This document shows positions 1 through 10,100 of a stretch of 23,902 nt of DNA, one piece after another (the stretch's first letter is position 1; every line of letters begins with the position of its first letter). Position numbers and translations under genes: made by a program. A model generated the notes under the pieces. That model did no database searches and was not told the DNA's origin. It worked only from the letters and a program-made list of their open reading frames with translations. Origin of the DNA: Mycogone perniciosa (Eukaryota > Ascomycota > Sordariomycetes > Hypocreales > Hypocreaceae); contig JAOALB010000297.1 in NCBI GenBank assembly GCA_025331125.1, positions 1 through 23,902 of the forward strand. The letters run 5' to 3'.

Positions 1-77
<77 letters not shown>
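1..77. repeat. (ATA)n trinucleotide microsatellite
   Basis: An uninterrupted run of about 25 ATA units fills the first 77 bases and continues beyond the left edge. It ends at the TGTCC that begins at position 77. No gene is attached to it. Perfect repeats of this length are usually polymorphic and can also come from assembly through a low-complexity stretch. Confidence 0.97.
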
Positions 78-78
<1 letters not shown>

Positions 79-1801
79 TCCTATAGCAATAAAGCCACTA
101 ATCTTAGTAAAGTAAAAGGATATACTATACTAAGACTAACTACTATATTACTAATAAACATATAAGCTCCCCCTATATAGTATTTTATCGCCTTAGTAGG
201 CATAGTCTTTTAGCTTTTTTCTTATTAGCAGGTTAAGGAGACGCGCGAATCTTATATAGTATATTAGGTAGGTCCCGTCAGCTGCAGCCAACCATTTTAG
301 GTGGTGTCGGTCGTGTATGTCTGGAGCAGCATAGTAGTAATAGCCCGCTGTAGTGACGTGCCTTACTATCCCAGCTTCTTATTCTCATTCAATTAGGAAG
401 GATTCGGCCCAAGTCCTTATGAGCGATGCGATAGAGTACTGACAGTCAAGAATGTTGGGAAGAGTTGTGGGAGAAAGGCCGGAAAAGCCTTATAGAGACC
501 AACCTCTTAAGAGTTGCTAGCACTGAGCTAGTGGAAGGTGTGATTGTAGCGTCAATCGACGCACAGTCAGCTATTCAAAGCTATTTTATCCGTCTCTCTG
601 CAGTACTGTAGTCATCGTGCATCAAAATTGGGGAAAAGATCTCGTCTTGCTAATTTGGCCGGAAGGAGAAGGTGGCGAGACACAGTCATTTGGCATACGC
701 TAAGTGTTCGAGAAGCTAATAGCCTAGATATTGAGCTAAAGCATGGGGTTTTTATTGATACTTCGGAACGATATTTTAGGCTACAGGACCCAGATAAACA
801 TAAATGGCTTCGGTTATGAACTCAATGAACGACGACATTGCAGAATGGTTACAATGAGTAGTTAGGTAATAATTGCTTTGATGCATTTGGGAGGTGCACC
901 AAACCACTTCACATTTTACATGATTAAGATTCAGTTGTCTTTACTGATGTGCCGGCAGAAAGATCACCCTGAAATTCTATTCATAGCAGACATAATGAGG
1001 ATTGAGTGCAGTTGTTATTGGAAATAGAACAATATAAGCCCGCCCTCCAATACCATTGCACTAATGCACCCGTACCGCATAAATCGGTCGCTGTAATGGT
1101 GGATGTTTGGATTTTGCCGAGAAGAAACGTTTTGGGGCATGCTGTATTACTAGTAGTAGGATTATAATACATAATGCAACTCGTGCTTAGGTAACCGAGA
1201 CTGCTCATAAAGACACCCCTTATTATCAGAGCCCCGTCTTTAAGGATGGATGATCAAGAAAATCGCATGCTAGGTGCCGCTTAAACACTTAAATCTTCCT
1301 GCACAATGGTAGGAGGTTAAGATTAGCAACAAGTAGGGGTATTTATTGGGAATAATGCTTGCTATTGCGAGAACCTAGTAGTACTCGTGTATCAAAAATT
1401 GTTCTCCTAAAAAGTCTAACTCCAAGCCAGACCGGTGTGCGGGCCGCCCCCCGTCGTCGGTGCCAGGAAATTCGGGCTATCTCCAACCATTGACACCGTG
1501 TTACAGCATACGCAACGTGTAGATTGACTCGAAAGCCATGGTTTTGTTTTTGCCACTACCTCTCTGTCTGTCCACCTCCTTGGTCGGGGACTCCTAAAGT
1601 GTCGCTTATAGGTACCTGGAGAATATAACACTAAGGTTTTGCGTAGACGTTGGTAGTATTGCCAGGGTGACTTATTGGATATCTTTGCGTATAATAGAAG
1701 CATGCTCTCTTTTACAGACATATAGTCCATGTCTCTACATACAATTGCAACTCTGGTATTGGGCTGCTTCATGAATCAACGACGCTATAAACCGAGAAAA
1801 T
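78..1801. other. Gene-poor stretch with no recognised gene
   Basis: The first 160 bases are AT-rich and RIP-like. From about 240 to 1800 the composition is closer to balanced, with CA and TG steps kept, so this part was mutated less than most of the window. The only open frames are short (for example 628-819 on +, 63 codons with basic and Trp-containing stretches, and 1416-1772 on -, 118 codons). None shows a domain or motif I recognise, and no flanking frame extends them. This may be decayed gene sequence or intergenic DNA. Confidence 0.4.
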
Positions 1802-2653
1802 TTAAGCCCGAGACACCGATTTGTAAACAGAAATCATATCTTCTTCGCCTAAACCAGAATCCTTGGCTTATCGATACAATAAGTTGCAAACCTAAATAAG
1901 GGGGGTATTTGCTTCTGCTGATTTCGCAGCCGACTAAATCAGTTCCGTACTATTAAAGCAGTCGTTTATTGTCGCCTGAGCTGACTAGTCCTGCTTTAGC
2001 ATCTTGGCAAGTTTTAGCTTCGAATAAGCGGAGGCCAGCGGACCAGAGTCAAGCACCTCGCTAAAAGCTTCCAGGTTTAGTCCCTAAGCTTATGCAAGGT
2101 TTATTGACTTAGCGAGACCAACCGTCACAGTAATAAGGAAGACATTAATAGCATACTTGGTCTTAAGTCCTGATTTAATGGGGCCGCAGTATACGGCAGC
2201 CCTGGTAATCGGCTTAATAAAGGGCTGAATGCATTCGCACACCATAAGATTACCCGCTATTATACCGATTAGTTGCCCCTTCTCTGCTGGGACTTGGCTC
2301 CCATTAACTGGCATTTCAATAAAGTTTCCCCCTGCCTCATAGACTTTTTAGGCAAGACTGTTGCTAAATTCAACGGATACCGAGCTGGTATTAACGAGTA
2401 TTTTGCCATAAAGCGCCTTTTTAAACTTATTATTAATTATTAATTAGATAGCCAGCTTATCGAAAAGCATGGTGAAGATAATATCGGACGTTTCAACTAC
2501 ATTTGCTGGTGTCCGGCTAATGGCAGCACCAGCCTGCATTAAAGCTAGATACTTAAAAGCGGTTCGGTTCTAGACAGTAACACGGTGTTTGCAACAGAGG
2601 TTGAGCGCCATCGGCTTGCCTATCATCCCCAATCCCAAAAACCCGATCTTCAT
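1802..2653 (-). pseudogene. 3-Hydroxyisobutyrate dehydrogenase-like oxidoreductase, broken by nine in-frame stops
   Basis: A single minus-strand frame of 283 codons runs from ATG at 2653 to a TAA at 1802-1804 with no net frameshift. The N-terminus reads MKIGFLGLGMIGKPMALNL, the Rossmann GxGxxG dinucleotide-binding motif of the beta-hydroxyacid dehydrogenase family (NAD(P)-dependent oxidation of 3-hydroxyisobutyrate or similar acids). The TSDIIFTML and ILVNTSSVS segments, the substrate-binding region near PVNGSQVPAEKGQL, and the GLKTKYAIN segment with the catalytic Lys follow in the family order. The length suits the family (about 290 residues). Nine in-frame stops, all TAG or TAA, fall at codons 28, 70, 102, 188, 190, 223, 240, 254 and 262. 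Each can be explained by one or two C-to-T changes in Gln or Trp codons, as RIP would give. The family is clear; the exact substrate is not. Confidence 0.88.
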
Positions 2654-3430
2654 CTTGCCGACAACACTGTTCATTAACCAAGGATAAAACACGTTTCACC
2701 CTTAGATAATCACGCCAATGCCGCCAGTTCGGACAGCGAGGAAGAACTTGTCAATAAGAAAGGTACAGCAGCCCAGGATAAAGACTTTGGCGCGTATGAC
2801 CACTAAGGATGTGTCTATACCAAGATCGCGGCTTAATTCGGCAGAAGCTTATCCAGCTAAAGCTCTTGCAAATTTAAATACACCTTTAGAAATCCCTTAT
2901 TTTAAGTCTATGTCAGCCTTTAGCTTAGCTCTAGCTCTGGCCCTATCTCCCCTGAAAAAGCACGTTAACGCTTTTAAAGCACTTCAGTCTATCTTAAAGG
3001 GAGAAAAGGAGGTCCATTTTATATCTGATAGGCAATAAGAGGAAGGATAGCAGACTAAATTATCTGCCTAAACAAAAAAGCTATTATTTAGCTATAGTTT
3101 TATCTTAACTAAGTAAACTTCCCAGCTTTAACCTAATATCTATATAAAGCAATTAACTAATTAGTTAACCCCTAAGCCAATATATCGAACATCTTGCCTC
3201 CTTAAGGTCAGGCATCTGCCGCAGCTTAATATACTTTAAGTTTTCGCACAGTAATGTCGGCTATAATGCATATAACGCGAATAAACTGACCGATAACACT
3301 ACAGTATAACTAGTATATATATACCCCAGCCTATATATCGTTAAGTTATAAAGGGTATACGCAAGCCTACTAATAGACGCTATATTTATCGCCTTCCTTT
3401 TTAACTACTTTAATTTAACCTCTATTAAAG
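2654..3430. other. Upstream flank of the dehydrogenase pseudogene, coding status unclear
   Basis: An open frame of 106 codons lies on the plus strand at 2718-3038, divergent from the dehydrogenase pseudogene. It is basic, with an Ala/Leu-rich patch near residues 66-78. The opposite strand also has a fairly open frame over the same bases, so the strand that was coding is uncertain. I recognise no domain on either strand. From about 3040 the sequence becomes strongly TA-rich and no frame stays open. Confidence 0.3.
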
Positions 3431-4020
3431 TTACTGGCTATAAAGCCGCCAGCACTATTAAAAAAGCTTCCTTTAACGCTTTGCAGGAGTATTTAGATTA
3501 GGCTCTTAAGCTGAGGATACTGTATATTCTATAATATAGGTATATACTATATAAAAATAAAGATAAATAGATGAAAGCTATATATGCGCTATTTAAAGAG
3601 TAAGAGACGCTATTAATTAAAGTAGTTAGTATATTATATATTAAGAAATAAGGGGACTAGGAGCTGGAAATATTACTAGATAAATACTAGAAAGGGAAGG
3701 TTTAATAGTGGTAGTAAATAATTCTAGATCCGCATCCCTTTATTTCCTAAGATAATTTTATTAAAAATCTTTTATCCCCTTTTAGCAAAAAGTCTTTAAT
3801 AACTATTATTATTAGAAAACATAGCTATATAGTCAGCTTTATTTATATTGCAAAAGTAAAACATTTAAAATCCAATTAATTTAAAAAGAAAGATAATAGT
3901 GTATAGGTTTTAAGGGAATATGGTAAACTTAAGAAATATATATATATATAAGCTAAAGTTGCCCTTTTAGTGTATTTAGCCGTTTACTATAATTCGCTAA
4001 ATAAAGGAAATGGTTTAAGG
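3430..4020 (+). pseudogene. Unrecognised degenerate coding remnant
   Basis: One plus-strand frame across these bases has mixed, protein-like composition broken only by TAA/TAG. Examples are KKASFNALQEYLD near the start, ILDPHPFIS in the middle and KVALLVYLAVYYNSLNKG near the end. It resembles a decayed transposase or host gene, but I cannot assign a family. TG depletion by RIP also removes TGA codons everywhere here, so the lack of TGA stops is not evidence by itself. No terminal repeats or target duplications were found around it. Confidence 0.3.
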
Positions 4021-4149
4021 CCTAAGGCCTTAGGATTTAGGCACCGGGATAAAAAACCCTTTATATAAAAGGGGAAAACCTAGGTATTAGCTGCTAAGCC
4101 CTCTATAAAGTCTAGAAAATAGTTAAGGCAGGCTAAGGCTTGCGAGATA

Positions 4150-4290
4150 ATATATTAGCTGTACCTCTTATAATACAGTATATTAGCTATGCCTCTTATA
4201 AGGTAATAGAAGTGCCTTTTGCGAGGGAATATGTCTTTTACTTGATAGTATATAGGCCGCTACCTCTTAAAAGGCAATGTATTGGCAGTA
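4150..4290 (+). repeat. Three imperfect direct repeats around TATTAGCTRTRCCTCTTATAA
   Basis: TATTAGCTGTACCTCTTATA begins near 4152, TATTAGCTATGCCTCTTATA begins about 30 bases later near 4182, and a third, weaker copy (GGCCGCTACCTCTTAAAAGG) lies near 4255. The first two differ mainly by transitions. The repeat lies in non-coding AT-rich DNA with no adjoining gene. Confidence 0.55.
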
Positions 4291-4521
4291 GAGCTGCGCA
4301 GATTTTATAGCCAGCTTTTAAAGAAAGTGAAGCTCCCTAAATTCCTTTGTCTTTTTCACTGTTAGGGCCCAGTAGGTCCTGGCGGAGAGACAGGCCAGTA
4401 GTCCTGCAAAATACCTGCCCTACTAGCAAGCCACAACAGCTACTAGCGCGGGAGAACTTTTATAGGGGGGAGTTATAATAACTATTGCTGTAACAATGAA
4501 TAGACATTTCATTGCACGCTG

Positions 4522-5167
4522 ACCGCCTGCTATAAGCGTACCTGCTCCTAGCTCTTACCGCCTACTACATTTAAGAAACCCACTTTTATTCACCGCCTGC
4601 CATAAGCATATCGCACAGTATTCCTACCTTCTTGTTATTACCTGCTGCAATTAAGCAACCCACCCTCACTTACCGCCCCTATAGCAGCCAAGTATAGTGG
4701 GAAATAGCGTTACCGGTAAAGGAACTTTATTTTAGGGGCTTAAAAGTCTTAGCTATTTAGCTATACCGCTTTTTAAGAAGTTGTAGCCTTATAGTTGCTT
4801 ACTTATTTTTCTAATCTTATACAGGACTTAACGGCATCTTAAGTAAGCAGATATTAGACCAGCTAGTATATAATAGCTGAAATGCACTTATACTAGATCC
4901 TTAATCTTTTATGAAACTATAGTATCTCTATACCAGCTAACTTACTGCTTTAAATACTGCTTTATAGTTCTGTAATAGGAAACAGTTGTATATTGAATTT
5001 TTAGTTTATACAACTTAAGGTTAGGTCAATTACGCATATATAAGCAAACTGCGTTCTTCCAAAGTATATACCCGGCGCAGCGTAGATGCCTCCTATTTAA
5101 AGGATCCATTCTTCCTTACCGCCTGCTATAAACATATCCCTCTAGCTTACCGCCTGCTATAAGTATA
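4522..5167 (+). repeat. Interspersed short motif ACCGCCTGCTATAAG
   Basis: Variants of this motif begin at 4522, 4557, 4592, 4640, 4672, 5118 and 5149, all on the same strand. Spacings are 35, 35, 48 and 32 bases in the first cluster and 31 in the second. Several copies continue as AAG(C/T)(A/G)TA or AAGAAACCCAC. They look like a decayed tandem array of roughly 31-35 bp split by other sequence. No gene, TG...CA ends or target duplication goes with them. Confidence 0.6.
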
Positions 5168-5381
5168 CTAGACGAATATCGAGAAAGTCGTAGTCTGGAA
5201 GTTATATATAATATGGAATAAACATCTCTAATAGAGGTTAAGGAATACATTAGCCAATTAAGCAGTATAATATAATTACCCGCCACTACTATATATCTAA
5301 CTTTTTTTTATTACTATTTACGACCACTCTGTATCTAGGTATAACAGCCTTGTTTAGGCAAATATATTAGTAGGAGCCAGG

Positions 5382-5499
5382 TGTAATAAACCATTATACT
5401 GTTACGCTAATAGGCAAAAGAATAGGCTAATAATTGCATTTCTAGCATTATCATAACAGTACTAACTGTATATAAGGGAAACGTGCTTGGAACGTGATA
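5382..5499 (-). mobile_element. 118-bp TG...CA mini-element, copy 1 (solo-LTR-like)
   Basis: Homologous, in opposite orientation, to 5770-5888; the core GGCAAAAGAATAGGCTAATA is identical in both. In element orientation it starts TATCACGTTCC (TGTTACGTTCC in the other copy) and ends GGTTTATTACA, so the CA end is kept and the TG end has mutated. It is flanked by CCAGG (5377-5381) and GCAGG (5500-5504), a 5-bp target duplication with one mismatch. The related LINE copy at 7176-10600 lacks the block at the matching point (near 7253), confirming an insertion. It is too short to encode a protein. Confidence 0.72.
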
Positions 5500-5769
5500 G
5501 CAGGGGTCTAGACCCTGTTCGCTACATTTCGTTAGATAAAGGAAAGTTTTAGTGTATTTTTAATTTATATCTTATAAAGGGGGGCTGTATAGGTTTGCCT
5601 CTTTCACCAGCTTCTAAAAAGCCTTACTTCTTTTAAGTCTTAATAGGTATATAATTAGTCTTTCGCCTTTTAATATTTCAGGGAGGAAGCTTTTTATTAT
5701 ATAGTATTCAGTAAAGTGCCTTAGCTTTTTAAAGGAGCTGTATTTACAGTAAAATTGTATATTATAGCT

Positions 5770-5888
5770 TGTTACGTTCCGAGCACGTTTCCTTTATATA
5801 TAGTTGGTACCGTTATAATAATTGCTAGAAATGCGATTATTAGCCTATTCTTTTGCCTGTTAGCGTAATGGTATAACGGTTCGTTATA
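5770..5888 (+). mobile_element. 119-bp TG...CA mini-element, copy 2 (solo-LTR-like)
   Basis: Starts TGTTACGTTCC and ends CGTTATA (CGTTACA with one C-to-T change). It is flanked by a perfect 5-bp duplication TAGCT (5765-5769 and 5889-5893). A TATA-like CCTTTATATATAG lies at 5791-5803, about 20 bases inside the start. The matching site in the longer LINE copy (near 7530) is empty. TG...CA ends, a 5-bp duplication and a TATA box are LTR features. The two terminal heptamers are close to those of the 387-401 bp LTRs in this window. I infer a very short solo LTR of a TRIM-like non-autonomous element; no internal region is present to prove it. Confidence 0.75.
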
Positions 5889-6269
5889 TAGCTAAAATAG
5901 TTATAATAGTTTTAAAAGTCTCTATAACTAAACCTTTCTGCTAGCAGCCTATATAAGATAGGTTAAGGGAGTTTTAGTTTTAAGGGATTTATAGGTACTC
6001 CTAGGCCTTATAATTAATAGCTTTTTAAGGTATTTATCTTTTAATATTTCTTTTAAAGGATTACGTTTTCTGCTTTTACCTAGTGTTTAATATACACTAA
6101 AGTGCTTTAACTTTAAAAGGGGAGGTTATAGGTTATTTTTTCTTTTACTAGTTTATCTATTATTTTATTACTTTATATATCTTTATAGCCTAATACTTAA
6201 AAAATAAATACTTTATAGGGGTATATATTTTCTGCTATATATTAAAACTATATAAACTCTCTTTATAAT

Positions 6270-6656
6270 TGTTACGGCCCAACCATTATAAGAACGTAAT
6301 ATAGTATATACCCGGAGGAACCTTGGATAGACGAACCAATTAGCACTGGATCACTTAGGTCACCATAAACTATAAAGTGATCCCAGTAAGCTAATAGAAA
6401 GACTCACTATAGATTATCCGGAAAACAAGTATAATTTAAGGTAATCCACGATTATTCCCTTTATATATATATAACTAGCTTGTCACTCATTTAGTATAGT
6501 TACTTAAACAGTCATTAACAAATTGCATTCACTAGAACCGCCTATTCTATAGAATTATAACTATGTTACCCTGCTTAATATTTATCCCTGACCTCTCTAT
6601 TAATATAAACCCACGAACCTGGGTTTATCCCTTAAGAATTAACCCGGATCATTACA
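6270..6656 (+). mobile_element. Solo LTR (387 bp) related to the chromovirus LTR
   Basis: Starts TGTTACGGCC and ends GATCATTACA, flanked by a perfect 5-bp target duplication ATAAT (6265-6269 and 6657-6661). It aligns along its length with the LTRs at 15717-16117 and 23037-23437, sharing AGAATTATAACTAT, TTACCCTGCTTA and AACCCGGATC near the 3' end. A TATA-like TTATATATATATA lies at 6461-6473. It was inserted in LINE copy A, whose sequence resumes after the duplication. It keeps more CA and TG steps than either LTR of the complete element, so it is less affected by RIP. Solo LTRs form by recombination between the two LTRs of an element. Confidence 0.92.
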
Positions 6657-7175
6657 ATAATAAAGTTAAGGCTTTGCTTAATAAGCCTTTAACTATTAAT
6701 ATATTATTAAAGAAAATATATATTTTATTAATTTTAAGGTTATTTTTTATAAGCCTAGCTACTGTTTTAATCGCTTTAACAGCTTTTATAGCTTTTGCAT
6801 TATAGACTTTTATATTAGCGAGTAGCCTATAGTCTTTATAAACTTTAGCCCTATAATATACTGCTGCTTTTTATCTAATCTTCCTATTAAGTTAAGAGCT
6901 GTTTAAATAGGCTATTACTGTTAAGGCTGGCAATAAGTCTATTAGTTTAAAGTGCTTTTGCATAGCTACCTCTTTCTTAAGTGTCTTAAAGCTTAGGCCG
7001 GCTCTAATAAAACAGGGTTTATAGGCAAAGAGAGTGGGTTGGATGGACCTACCGACAAGTCTGGCTATCCTCTATAGGCGTATCGCAGGCCATACATCCA
7101 ATACAACATTAATCTATAAATATCCATATAGCTGCTTATAATTACATTCTAATAATCAACAATCTCAATGTTTGT

Positions 7176-10100
7176 TTATTTATTTTATTATTTACGTCCA
7201 CTAAGTAAACTAGTTATATAAATCCTTTATAGGCAATAGGATATTAAGAGCTGGCGGCTTGCGCTGCTGTTTACTGAGTTTCGATTTATAAAGGGAAAAG
7301 GGTTAATTTAGGTAATATTAATCTATTTCCGCTAGGGGAAGACTATAAAAGTCCGCTTCCTCTATTAATTTCTAGAATACTTTACTTTTTATAAGTCTGA
7401 GTAAGTAAAAGAAAGGGGTCTTTTTTAGGGGGATATCTAAAAGGAAAGGCTTAACTATTCTATATTCCGCGAAGTGGCCTTATCTCTTTAATTTACTGCA
7501 TTTACAGATAAACTCTCTATTATACCTAAAGCATTTATAATATTCCTGGAAGTCCCTATATCCTAATCTCTCTGCTAGAAGCCTGTAAAGGATAAGGCAT
7601 AAGAGTTTAAGCTTTAAAGGGGAAGCTGGGGCCCTAAGTCCCTATCATTTATAGCCTTTTAGGTTTTACTAAGCCAATCTTACTCCTTTACCTCTATAAC
7701 TTCTTTTTTAATCTATCTTTTAATATATATAATTATAGCCTAGTTTTATAGCGCAGCAGGGAAGGCCGCGCTTTATTTAGCTAAATAGTCGGCTTATTTA
7801 TTGCCTATAATATCTTTATATCCTAAAACCTATAAAATAAAGGTCCTGTAAGGCAAGATACTTTATACTAGTTTCTGGAAGTATATATATACTTTTTATA
7901 TAGATAAGGGGGGGCTTGCTAAGCAGCCTATTAATAACTAACAAATTGTCTAGGAAAAGGAAAGCTATTTAATTTATATAGTCTTCCTTTATGCGTTTAG
8001 CTATTAACTTTATAGCCTTTAAAGCAGCCTATACCTCTATATTATAGACCTCTATATTATTAAAGCGTTTAATATCTGTAATTGCTTTTACTTTATAGTA
8101 AGCGACTGCTCCCTAGCCTATATTCCCTTTAATTTAAAACCTATCGGAGTAGGCTAAAATTAAATAAAGGGAGTGAGTTAATTAATTCTAAATATTTCTT
8201 TACTGCAGTTAATTTACCTATACCTTTTAAGTTAAAACTAAGGAGAATATATAGGGACTTTTTAGTAAAGAGGGTAGGTTTAATAGTTTTATTAACTAGG
8301 GCGGCGGTGCATTAAAGTCTAGTTTATAGTAGTCAGGGAGGGAGTTTTTTATTAATGCATTAACTAATCGGGTAGTTTTAATTTAATCCTGTAAATCTCG
8401 CCGCGCACTTAAATTGGGCCTAAGCTAAAGCGACGCTGGCTATAAAGACCCTTAACTCTTTATATAAAATAAGAACGCTTATAGTCTTCTATACTAAAAA
8501 GACTGCCTTTACCGCAGTTTTAAAAGCTTTATCTATTTTATCTATTAAGCTGGACACTCCTGTATTTACCTGCTTAATAAGGTCAGCTTGCGATTATCGT
8601 TTATGCCTTAGCTATTACACTTTTATCCTATATAGGGCGACAGGGAGGATATAGGCTTTTATAGCTTATATTACAGCCTTAAAAGGTAAGCTCTTTTAAG
8701 TTTTATTAAGCGACTTAAAGAAGTTAAAGGCTTTATATACTTTGCCCGCAAGCGTTTCTATATATTTCTTAAAAGAGAGCCTTAAGTTAAAGTAAACCGC
8801 TAGCTACTAAATATTCTCTTTAGGCTAAACTGGTTTTCCCTCTATTATAATACCTTTTTTATATATCTGGCCTTTTATATAGTAAAAGTGCAGTAATTCT
8901 GCTTTAATGTAGTTAAAGGATACTGTATTCTCTGCTCTTTACTTTAGCGTTTTATCGAGCACCTATTATATAAGGTGGCTGTTTCTCTGGTGGACCTGCC
9001 TGTAATAAGTATAGCGATATTATTAGTATACCTAGGGCGAGATTATTAGTTTCTGAGCTAAAGGATTAGGTTAAAGTAAAGCATTAATATAATAAAGGAG
9101 ATAAGGGATCCCTATAAGGCTCTGCACTTAAAGGCGAGGCCTGGTAGGTTAGTCCTATTTCCTTTATAGATAAAGGCGGTTCTGTTGCTTATAAAGGACT
9201 CCGCCTATCTTATAAACTAAATAGGCCATCTTTATTGCCTAAGCTGTAAGACTAGTCTATTCTTTATAATAATATTAAAGGCCCTAGAGATATTAAAGGT
9301 AAATAGGGTTATAACCTCCCCTCTACTTAGGATAACTTTAATATTATAAATTAGGCAGGCGACTCTTTTAAGGAGGGCTCCGAAGTATTACTTTAGGAGG
9401 ATCTTATATTCAAGTACTAAAAGGGATACCCTTTTAGCAGGTAGTCTCTTAAAGCCTTTTCCTATATAGGATAGCAGTAAAATAGGCCTAAAAGCTTTAT
9501 AGTCTATATAGTCAGGTTTACTAAGCTTAAGAATAATAGTAACCTCTGCGTTTCTAAAAGGGAGGGGGTAATACTTTAACTTAAAGCAGCCTTTAAAAAG
9601 GTTTATAATAAATTCTTTAATAGCAGGCCATGTATAGTGCAGGAGGGCAACTAATATATTATCTGCGCCAGGCGCAGTATTCCCTGCTCTAGTTATAGCC
9701 TTTTTTGCCTCCTCCTTAATAACTATCTTATCTTACAGTATTTAAGGGTTCTTTAGTGCTCGGGGTTCCTATAGGTCTTTAATATCTTCTTTTACTCCTT
9801 TTCGCTGCAGCAGGTATTCCTTAAAAAAGGCCACTCACTCCCCGGGGTCTAAAATCCTCCTATTACTGTCCACTAGGGGGGGGGGGAGTTAAAACCTATC
9901 TATAGCCTTACGCCACTTAGCTACCTGCCAGATTCCCCTGCCTAGGCTAGCTTCGGCTATAATTTTATCCCAGTGATCGCGTTTTTTACGTCTGACTGTA
10001 TTACGCAGTGTCTTCCTTGCCTTAATCCGTTTATCAGTCCTAGGGGGCGCTATAATGTAGGCTGAGTAGGCCGTCTGGCAGTTTTTATCCTACTAGGGGG

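Larger units (their letters stand above)
5310..7030 (-). mobile_element. Tad1-like LINE copy A, 3' part only, carrying three nested insertions
   Basis: Minus-strand remnant of a non-LTR retrotransposon ORF2, covering the RNase H domain, the C-terminal region and the 3' tail. It aligns collinearly with the longer copy at 7176-10600. For example, the (C)TGCTAG(C/A)AGCC segment is near 5940 here and near 7575 there, and the ATTACGACCACT-like 3' end near 5320 matches the one near 7190. Relative to that copy it contains three extra blocks (5382-5499, 5770-5888, 6270-6656), each with flanking duplications. Homology ends near 7030, so the copy appears 5'-truncated, as is common for LINEs. RIP-like decay leaves no open frame. 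The outer ends are good to about 20 bases. Confidence 0.75.

Noticed and set aside
1..77. Telomeric repeat or CRISPR array
   Set aside because: It is a plain trinucleotide run, not TTAGGG-like, and there are no spacers.
981..1772. Minus-strand open frames at 981-1208 and 1416-1772
   Set aside because: No domains, no matching flanks and composition consistent with chance frames in balanced-GC DNA.
5382..5888. The two inverted 118-119 bp blocks as terminal inverted repeats of one DNA transposon
   Set aside because: Each block has its own 5-bp target duplication, and the sequence between them is ordinary LINE sequence matching the sister copy.
6563..6805. Plus-strand open frame with a hydrophobic C-terminus
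   Set aside because: It straddles the end of the solo LTR and the resumed LINE sequence, so it is a chance frame across an insertion boundary.
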